Part shown: positions 57,970-64,000 of the stretch, in pieces | How the letters are laid out: each line of letters begins with the position of its first letter | Position numbering within the stretch: position 1 is the stretch's first letter | Source: Synechococcus sp. Cruz-7E5 | Lineage (GTDB): Bacteria; Cyanobacteriota; Cyanobacteriia; PCC-6307; Cyanobiaceae | Assembly: GCF_024345995.1 (NCBI RefSeq) | Contig: NZ_JAGQCE010000008.1 | Location: forward strand, 62,001-126,000 | Direction: 5' to 3' | DNA: 64,000 nucleotides | Translations under genes and position numbers: made by a program | Notes under the pieces: generated by a model | What the model was told of the DNA's origin: nothing | Databases searched by the model: none | What the model saw: only the letters and a program-made list of their open reading frames with translations

Positions 57970-59418
57970 CTAGGGAGCGTAAGAGACGTTCATGTAAGAG
58001 GCGTTCATATCCCCCTCACCGATCGGGCGCAGGCTGCCGCTGGGAAGACCCTGGAATTCGAGCTTCCAGCGGTCACGGGCCGTACCCACCAGCCTCAACC
58101 GTCTGGGATCAAGTCTTGTGCCGGGCTGGAACTCAATCACCAGCCGGGTGGTTTTGGGATCTGGTTTGCCGATGCGCACCTCCCGAACGATGCCGTTGCC
58201 GCGGATGCTGCGGGTGCGGCTGGGGGCCCCAGGCAGATCAACCCACACCATGGGACCGGTGTTGCCCTGGCCTGGCTCGAAGAAGGCCTGCAGGGAAATC
58301 GGTGGGGCACTGATCGATAGGGCACTGGCCCCGGACACACGGATCTGCTCTCCTTCCACCAGGCGAGCCGCTAACACCCAGGGGTTGAGCCGCACCAGGT
58401 CCTGGATGCTGACCTTGTAACGCTGGGCGAGCTTCACCAGATTGTCGCCAAATCGCACCACACCAAAGGTCTCCAGTGGAGGGAGGTTTCTGTTGGGAGC
58501 TAAGGGGGAGGTGCGCAGTTCCAGGACCCCATCGCTGCTGATGCGCCAGGCCGCCAGGGTCGTGGCAGGCTGTGCCCTGGCGGCCAGCAGCGGGTCGGCT
58601 TGATGCACTCCGCCGATGAGAGTAGATGCCTGAGCAGTAGATGGGACGACACCAGCGCCGGTTGAATACTGCCTGTAATAAGTAATAGGTACCGCTTGGT
58701 TTGTGCCAGAAGCAACTGCCTTCCCACTGCTTTCAGTTATCTGATCTGCCTTTTCTGCCTTACCGTGAATGCCCACCAACTGCCCCTGAGCATTGAGCAC
58801 AGCGCCACCACTCATTCCAGGCAGGGTTGGGTTGGAATACAGCAGTTGATACCCATCAGGTATCGCAACCGTGGCGTTAGCAATCACATCTCCTTTTAGA
58901 AAGCGCAACAAACGCGTCGGAACTGCTGAGCTTGGCAGTGGAAAGCCTCCTACAAAAATCGGGCTGCCCATTGAGACACTTCTCACATCCCCAACTTCTG
59001 CTACTTGATAGGAGTTTGAGCTGGAAAAAGTCAGAGCTGCCATATCCACTTCTCCCAGTCGCTTGATGCTGCCCTGCTCCAGCTGATGCCGCTTCCCATC
59101 GGGCGTATAGATATCAAGCTCTTCGCCTGGGCGTTGCCCGCCAACTACGTGCCAGGCGGTGAGCACCGTGTAGCGGTTTCCGTCGCGCCTCACCAGCACA
59201 CCAGAGCCTTGAGTGGCACCTTCTATTCGCACCGTGACAGCTTGAGCGACCTTGGCGGCTGCTTCTGCGCTTTGTGCCTGAGCAGGTGCCTGGCTGAGCA
59301 GAGGCAGGCAGATCCATAGAGCAGCACCAAATGGCACCTGTTGAGACGCAGGCATCAACAGCAGTGCAGATCCAAATGATGCCAACTTCTTTCTGTTGCC
59401 AGATGGATTTGCTGTCAC
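57970..59418 (-). CDS. Exported trypsin-like serine protease with LysM domain
   Basis: 482 aa. After a signal segment (FGAALWICLPLLSQAPAQAQ), the protease runs ~50-240: His90 in LTAWHVVG, Asp125 in GEVDMAALT, Ser203 in LPGMSGGAVLN. All three catalytic residues are present. A LysM domain follows near residue 318 (VRFGDNLVKLAQRYKVSIQD, then N-P, then VEGEQIRV). The last ~100 residues (MVWVDLPGAPSRTRSIRGNG; TRLVIEFQPGT) resemble an AMIN-like beta domain. LysM and AMIN point to the wall. The first ~85 residues of the protease are nearly the same as those of the protease at 62571, so they are paralogs. Confidence 0.85.
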   Translation of the reverse strand: MTANPSGNRKKLASFGSALLLMPASQQVPFGAALWICLPLLSQAPAQAQSAEAAAKVAQAVTVRIEGATQGSGVLVRRDGNRYTVLTAWHVVGGQRPGEELDIYTPDGKRHQLEQGSIKRLGEVDMAALTFSSSNSYQVAEVGDVRSVSMGSPIFVGGFPLPSSAVPTRLLRFLKGDVIANATVAIPDGYQLLYSNPTLPGMSGGAVLNAQGQLVGIHGKAEKADQITESSGKAVASGTNQAVPITYYRQYSTGAGVVPSTAQASTLIGGVHQADPLLAARAQPATTLAAWRISSDGVLELRTSPLAPNRNLPPLETFGVVRFGDNLVKLAQRYKVSIQDLVRLNPWVLAARLVEGEQIRVSGASALSISAPPISLQAFFEPGQGNTGPMVWVDLPGAPSRTRSIRGNGIVREVRIGKPDPKTTRLVIEFQPGTRLDPRRLRLVGTARDRWKLEFQGLPSGSLRPIGEGDMNASYMNVSYAP

Positions 59419-59435
59419 TTCTTTGATCTTGCTTG

Positions 59436-60311
59436 CTACACTTTACTATTTGACCTGCCATCGATTGCCTCAGGCTTAGGCGAATTGCATTTCGCCCCAA
59501 CCAAGACGCTCAGCTGTGCAACCATCGGAGGCTGAACAGCCTTGAGAGCGCTCTGGATCGTTGGCCATGCAATCCCCAGCGAGACAAGCTCCAACTTATC
59601 GTTTAACTGCTCATTCACAGCTTCGTCTTGCTGATCCTTCCATTGGCCAGGCCAGAGAGGATTGGCATGGGCACCATTGATACCGATCAGTTTACCGCCA
59701 GCAAATACCCCGCCCCCGCTCATCCCCTTTTCCACAGCTGCGGTATAAGCCAGCTCGAACCCGCCCTGCAGTGGCTTCGCCAGAAGGGGAACCAAGAGAC
59801 CCGCTCGCTCGGTGTAAGTCGGACCATCAGGGCTCGTCTTCAGCGGCGTTGGATAGCCGGTTGCGGTCACTAAAGGGAGTGACGCAGCATCCACGGGCTT
59901 TTGGGCCATAACGGCCACCATCAACGAATCCTTGCTGCGGCGCGGCAACCAGAGCAAGGCCAGATCCACCTCGCTGCGGCGCTCCGCCGGGGTAGCAGAA
60001 ATCACCACGGCGGTCGTGCCCCGGTGATCGGCTGTCACCACGCAGACCGCCTTCTGTTCCAGCACCACATGTCGGTTGGTCACTACCCAGTAGCCACCCG
60101 GCGCAGTGCCGGCCAGCACCCCAGAGCCCAACTGTGTGCCCGTTGTATCGCGGACCAGCACAGTGACCGACTGCCTCTGGATCTGCGCACTGATCACAGC
60201 AGATGGCTGCCCGAGAGCGGTTGGGCGAGCCGGTGGTTGTTCTGCAGCGAGGGTGGAGCCGACAGCCCACACGAACAGGCTGCCGGTCAGAGCGCTTGCA
60301 AGGCTCCTCAA
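59436..60311 (-). CDS. Exported trypsin-like serine protease
   Basis: 291 aa with a signal peptide (LFVWAVGSTLAAE). Triad: His81 in VVTNRHVVLEQ, Asp116 in RRSEVDLALLWLP, Ser198 in EKGMSGGGVFAG. This is more distant from the other two proteases. It has a short C-terminal extension only. Its start overlaps the COP23 gene stop by 4 bp, and the LysM protease starts 17 bp after its stop, so three exported proteins form one operon. Confidence 0.82.
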   Translation of the reverse strand: MRSLASALTGSLFVWAVGSTLAAEQPPARPTALGQPSAVISAQIQRQSVTVLVRDTTGTQLGSGVLAGTAPGGYWVVTNRHVVLEQKAVCVVTADHRGTTAVVISATPAERRSEVDLALLWLPRRSKDSLMVAVMAQKPVDAASLPLVTATGYPTPLKTSPDGPTYTERAGLLVPLLAKPLQGGFELAYTAAVEKGMSGGGVFAGGKLIGINGAHANPLWPGQWKDQQDEAVNEQLNDKLELVSLGIAWPTIQSALKAVQPPMVAQLSVLVGAKCNSPKPEAIDGRSNSKV

Positions 60312-60868
60312 AATAGGCGGTTCTGCGGCAGGACGGAAGCTGGGCTTGCCATGTTGGTGGCGTTGGCCTGGGCAGTGCTCAACAGCTCATCAAGGCTCAC
60401 GTAGAGCCGGCCATTGGTCTCGTTGAGCGGGCCACGGGCCTTGACGCGGATCTCCAGCAGATTCTTCAAGGTGGAGGTAGCGGCCTGTCCAGGCTTGAGG
60501 GTGTAAAGCAGCCCGTCACAGGCACCGCCCTTGCTGGGAGCGGTACAGATCACCGGTAGGCCATTCATCCGCCCAGTGGTGATGAAGGCCAGACGGCCTT
60601 GCTTGAGATAGGTGTCAAAGCGGGCGGACACCTCCTGGCAGCGGAGCTGCTGGTTCCACCCTGCGTCGTTGAATACGCTGCTGGTCCAGCGGATCACGGG
60701 GACCTGGCGGCCATCGGCGGTCACCACGTTGGTGGAGGGAGCGCCGGCGGCGGTACCGCACACGAAGTTGCGAGCGGACACCCCGGCTTCCGCAGCCTGA
60801 TGGGTCAGACAGATGCTGGAGATAAAGCCTAAAGCGGTAAAGCCAGCGAGGGTGACATTCTTGTTCAT
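60308..60868 (-). CDS. COP23-family secreted protein
   Basis: 186 aa with a signal peptide (LAGFTALGFISSICLTHQAA). The mature part has the COP23 pattern: NFVCGTAAGAPSTNVVTADG, then PVIRWTSSVF, then QLRCQEVSARFDTYLKQGRL, GRMNGLPVICT, and a Cys in GACDGLLYTL. Four conserved cysteines probably pair. COP23 was first described as a circadian-oscillating membrane-associated protein in a cyanobacterium; no reaction is known. It is translated just before the protease at 59436 (ATGA overlap), which suggests joint export and perhaps processing. Confidence 0.8.
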   Translation of the reverse strand: MNKNVTLAGFTALGFISSICLTHQAAEAGVSARNFVCGTAAGAPSTNVVTADGRQVPVIRWTSSVFNDAGWNQQLRCQEVSARFDTYLKQGRLAFITTGRMNGLPVICTAPSKGGACDGLLYTLKPGQAATSTLKNLLEIRVKARGPLNETNGRLYVSLDELLSTAQANATNMASPASVLPQNRLF

Positions 60869-60937
60869 GGCTATGGGACTAAGGGTTTTGTCTCTGGAGC
60901 ATAGAGCCAGCTGAAGTATTCACGGCTTCCCAGCAGA

Positions 60938-62137
60938 TCAGAACAGTGGCTCATCCCTGAACGATGCTGAGTTCCCGGAAGCACTGGGCGTTTGTCTTTG
61001 GGGTGTCGGTTTGGGTGTGGGTTGGGATGTGGCGGCCCGTCGCTGTGCCGGCTCGGTGGCAGGTGTGCTCAAGCTGGATGGTTCCGGAGCTGAACCAGGC
61101 TCCACTGGCTCAGGCTCTGCCGCTTGAGGGGGCGTTGCGGAACGCTCCAGCTCCAGCTGCCTTTTTCGCAGGCGCACGGCCTCGGCGGCTGAAAAGCTGC
61201 TCGGGGGTATCCCATCCAGTGCCTGCCCTGCAGTCTCAAGCTCGCCTAGGCGCTCCCCTCCATTAAGCGACTCGGCGGCATCCAGCGCCTGAATCGCACG
61301 GTCCAGCCGTGACAGGCCTGCTTCTTCTTCCGTGAGGATTGATCGCGCCTTCTTGGCTGTGAACTGCAGCTGCTCCCGGTTCTGCTTTTGCTCCGGGGTG
61401 AGGATGTCGCCCGTGAGCTTGAGCAGCTCGTGCTCCAGCTGGTCGGTGGCCTGGCGGTATTCCTCAATCCCCTGGGCGCGACGCAGATCCTGTTCAGCCT
61501 GGTTGGCGGCTTGGAGGGCTTTCTCCGTGGCAGACGCGCCCTGCTGGGTGGAACACAGGCCGAGTGGACCACAGAGCTGCGGGCTTCTGACCGCGATGAC
61601 AGCACTCGCTGCCATGACGGCTGTTGCCGCTACAAGGCCAGCCAGGGCCAGCAAACGGTGACCCGGCGGGGTAGGTGCTCCGCTTCGATGGGCTTGAGGC
61701 TCAGGGATCGGCTGCTGGGCTGACGCGTGTCGGGGTTCTTCGAGAGGAGGGACGGCGGCAGTTGTCTCGGTCCGCTCTTCTTTGATCCCTGCCAATGTTT
61801 GGTACGTGTCTGAGACCCTGGGAAGGTCGAGGAAGCCGGAGAGGATCTCACCAAGGGCCTCGATCACCTGAAGAGAGAAGGTGGCCTGCATGGTCTGCAG
61901 GAGAGCCTGACGATCAAGGGACCCGTCACCATTCCCCGCCTTTGTGGCAAGCCTGCGGAACGCTGGCCTGGTGACGAGATCCTTCAAGGGAAGGACCAGC
62001 TCTCCATTGCCTTCAGCGATGTCAGCCGCGACAGCTTGAAGCGTCGAGGCTGGCGGCAATTGATCGGCCTGCTGGCGGACATAGGCCGCAAGTCGACCGC
62101 CGATCGCTCTGTACTGGCTACACTGCTCGGGTGTCAC
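60938..62137 (-). CDS. Membrane protein with N-terminal helical domain and long cytoplasm-distal coiled coil
   Basis: 399 aa, family not named. Residues 1-~115 form a compact helical domain (CSQYRAIGGRLAAYVRQQAD; GELVLPLKDLVTRPAFRRLA; LQVIEALGEILSGFLDLP), reminiscent in size of effector-associated adaptor domains that pair with trypsin-like proteases, though I cannot prove the match. A Pro-rich linker leads to one membrane helix (LLALAGLVAATAVMAASAVI), then a coiled coil (residues ~205-310, with EQDLRRAQGIEEYRQATDQL), then a disordered Pro/Ser tail. It lies 69 bp upstream of COP23 in the same direction and probably heads the protease operon. Confidence 0.6.
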   Translation of the reverse strand: MTPEQCSQYRAIGGRLAAYVRQQADQLPPASTLQAVAADIAEGNGELVLPLKDLVTRPAFRRLATKAGNGDGSLDRQALLQTMQATFSLQVIEALGEILSGFLDLPRVSDTYQTLAGIKEERTETTAAVPPLEEPRHASAQQPIPEPQAHRSGAPTPPGHRLLALAGLVAATAVMAASAVIAVRSPQLCGPLGLCSTQQGASATEKALQAANQAEQDLRRAQGIEEYRQATDQLEHELLKLTGDILTPEQKQNREQLQFTAKKARSILTEEEAGLSRLDRAIQALDAAESLNGGERLGELETAGQALDGIPPSSFSAAEAVRLRKRQLELERSATPPQAAEPEPVEPGSAPEPSSLSTPATEPAQRRAATSQPTPKPTPQRQTPSASGNSASFRDEPLF

Positions 62138-62570
62138 GCGTTACCTTTTGCCCAACGACATATTTGGCACTCCAAGGTAGGCCGGGCGTAAGGGCGTCGA
62201 TCAGAAAGCGCAGCACGGCAGAATATCTAGGCTGGTCTGGATATAAGTAACCACCAGATTCACGCAGTGGTGTATGCCATCACTCACAACCACCTCACAA
62301 CTCCCAGACAAGCTCCATAGGTTTTCGTTATGAAGGATTGGAGGCGGTAGCCGTGGCAGGCGGGACCTTCCTGAGAATACGCCTCTGTTTCCACAATCAC
62401 GCCCTACAGTAGCTCGCCATCGGGTTGGCTTTTCACCAGCAGGTTGCCGATTAGCCGAGGGGCGACCTGCTCTGCGGGGCCGGCGAAGAAGGATTGGGGG
62501 AGAGCTGGGGGTCGCCGTTGGCTATTGGAGTGGCTTAGGGAAGACTGCAGATTGCCTAGAGAAATGAAAA
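62138..62570. other. Intergenic region between protease genes
   Basis: About 430 bp with no recognisable gene. It should hold the promoter of the COP23-protease operon. Confidence 0.45.
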
Positions 62571-63644
62571 TTATCTGGGCATATACAACTCAGGGGCATC
62601 ACCCTTGCAAATGTAGTCAAGGCTGACATTATTCAACTGAGCCCCCGTGGCGCGCAGCTCACATAGTTCGCGAAATCTTCCAAGTTTTGGCAATGTAAAG
62701 TTGAGCGTATCTGAAACGAAAAGCATGGCCTTGGGGTCCGCTCTGTATGCGCCCAAGGAGAAATTAGCCGCATCCGAAAGCCTCCCCTGCAGCCAGGCAC
62801 TATGAGCATTCATAATTTCACATACGGCTTTTGAGTTTACATAATTAGCGATATTCGGCTTGGTGCTAGGCGTGATTGAGCCCCTGTTAAGCCCCATCTT
62901 GATGGAAACACCCCAATCACTAGCCCCACCCAACCCTCCATTGTGATGACCTATAAGTAGTCCGTCTCCCGTGAGAATCGGGCCCCCGCTCATGCCACTT
63001 CTGGTATCCTGATTTGGGTCTGCAATAAATTTATGCGATGATTCGTAGTGGGCCTGAAAGCTCAATTTTTCAGCCTTTTCGCCTTGCATACTTGAAATCT
63101 TGTAAAGAAGCCCTCCGTCATTCACCTGAGCATCACAGTCCGTGTATCCAATAATTTTGGCAGTTGAGTTTTTTATTCGCTCAGGCGAATTAAGTGGAAA
63201 GCCAGATATGTATACGACTTCTGCTGGACTGATTGCCCTTGCAATAGATGCTACCGTGTAATTTGCAAGCGAAATGAAAGCCAGAAGGGCAGTATCACTT
63301 TGGCCGATTCTCCTTATACTAAATTTCTCCAGCTGATGCCGCTGGCCATCAAAAGTGTAAATATCCAATTCTTCGCCAGAGTTGTTGTAACTGACGACGT
63401 GCCAAGCGGTCAACACCGTGTATCGGTTGCCATCACGTTTCACCAAGACGCCTGAGCCAGGTGAGCCAGTTCCTTCAATCCGCACAGTGATCGCTCGAGC
63501 AACTTTCGCGACCGCCTCTGCGCTCTGCGACTCAGCTGGTGCCTGGGAGACCAGCAGCGACCCTGTAGTGACTACGGCGCCCAGAAGCAGTGGCGATGCG
63601 GCAGGCAGCAGCAGGGCGACGACCAGGGCAGACAGGTGACCCAT
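62571..63644 (-). CDS. Exported trypsin-like serine protease, paralog of the 57970 protein
   Basis: 357 aa from ATG 63644; the frame opens upstream to 63749 with Arg-rich sequence that I left out. Signal segment ALVVALLLPAASPLLLGAVV. The triad is His82 in LTAWHVVS, Asp117 in GQSDTALLA, Ser219 in RSGMSGGPI. The section from SAEAVAKVARAITVRIEG to ELDIYTFDGQRHQLEKFSIR is almost the same as in the LysM protease, but this protein has no LysM. The C-terminal ~90 residues look like one TPR-type helical pair (AHSAWLQGRLSDAANFSLGA). Lower GC than its paralog in the second half, as if a different C-terminal part had been joined. Confidence 0.82.
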   Translation of the reverse strand: MGHLSALVVALLLPAASPLLLGAVVTTGSLLVSQAPAESQSAEAVAKVARAITVRIEGTGSPGSGVLVKRDGNRYTVLTAWHVVSYNNSGEELDIYTFDGQRHQLEKFSIRRIGQSDTALLAFISLANYTVASIARAISPAEVVYISGFPLNSPERIKNSTAKIIGYTDCDAQVNDGGLLYKISSMQGEKAEKLSFQAHYESSHKFIADPNQDTRSGMSGGPILTGDGLLIGHHNGGLGGASDWGVSIKMGLNRGSITPSTKPNIANYVNSKAVCEIMNAHSAWLQGRLSDAANFSLGAYRADPKAMLFVSDTLNFTLPKLGRFRELCELRATGAQLNNVSLDYICKGDAPELYMPR

Positions 63645-64000
63645 CGTGGCTTCGTCACTGGCTACTCTGAGCCTATCTCGGGACCGCCACCGCAATCTGC
63701 AAGAAGCGAGCCAATGTCTACGAGACAGCCCGACGGGCAAATCCAACACGCTGGAGCCGAGGCATCCGCTGCTGGCATCAACCCGAAGAAGTGTGGATCA
63801 ACAAGCCACCAGAGGAGCCCGATCCGATCCTGGCGCTACCCTTGATACAGGCCGCCTGAGTGGCAGCCTAGGTGTGACACCTTCCCTGAAAGTCACCGCC
63901 TGAGCATCCGAAGTGCGGCATCCGATAGGTGTTTCGGCGGGGTGAAGTCTGCGGTCTTACCGGTTGCATACTGAGGAGTGTTAAAGCCATACCCACATCT
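63645..64000. other. Intergenic sequence to the window end
   Basis: No gene could be supported. Short open frames are low complexity. It probably contains the promoter of the protease at 62571. Confidence 0.4.

Noticed and set aside
46344-59795. A 19-bp identical string AAGGGGAACCAAGAGACCC in the transposase (near 46347) and in a protease gene (near 59778).
   Set aside because: It lies in unrelated coding frames on opposite reading strands with no extended similarity, so I regard it as coincidence.

Overview
The window looks like a chromosomal segment of a high-GC unicellular cyanobacterium of the Synechococcus/Cyanobium type. Reasons: a COP23-type secreted protein, an IMS-like (ARC6/Ftn2 C-terminal) domain protein, a TM0106-type RecB-like nuclease beside a family phosphoglucomutase, and high GC with tightly packed genes. 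The genus is inferred from gene content, not from a marker gene.

1-7.9 kb is ordinary core genome: the end of an AraC-type regulator, a minus-strand chain of phosphoglucomutase, RdgB and a HAD phosphatase joined by 4-bp overlaps, a TM0106 nuclease, YgfZ, PyrE, a secreted hypothetical protein, and a tRNA with anticodon CAT. 8.0-42 kb is an integrated element that starts immediately after this tRNA: four direct repeats, a tyrosine integrase, then early genes (HTH proteins, PD-(D/E)XK nuclease, a replication initiator carrying an iteron-like array, a resolvase-like nuclease, ERF annealing protein, DUF2303, DEDD exonuclease), then small and large terminase, a sigma-like protein, a DUF4055 portal, a LysM protein and a coiled-coil scaffold-like protein. 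I recognise no capsid, tail or lysis genes, so this is a defective prophage or a satellite-like element.

Two blocks of lower-GC cargo interrupt it. At 9.2-15.1 kb an alpha-amylase, a GIY-YIG-like protein and a fused double alpha/beta hydrolase lie between two copies of the integrase 3' end. At 28.7-32.4 kb, between the packaging and portal genes, three minus-strand genes resemble anti-phage defence genes: a PD-(D/E)XK restriction-like protein with a nonsense third codon, a TIR/deoxyribosyltransferase-like protein with a C-terminal winged-helix-like region, and a large protein with a C-terminal HEPN motif. Each has a hairpin near its 3' end.

42-64 kb holds the most unusual system. A plus-strand run encodes a vWA lipoprotein, a four-helix membrane protein, a tubulin-like GTPase (GGTGASG), a very large protein with an Hsp70/actin ATPase core, and membrane-anchored accessory proteins. 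It is flanked by minus-strand genes for an amidase lipoprotein, an IMS-domain membrane protein, a DUF975-like membrane protein, a coiled-coil protein and a TM2 protein. One transmembrane module is shared by two proteins at opposite ends of the locus, and one C-terminal domain by two others, which supports a single co-evolving assembly. I infer an envelope-associated machine with a tubulin-like and an actin-like ATPase. A zinc metallopeptidase at its head has been destroyed by an ISAs1-family insertion with a 10-bp imperfect target duplication. The right end carries three trypsin-like proteases, COP23 and an unknown membrane protein.
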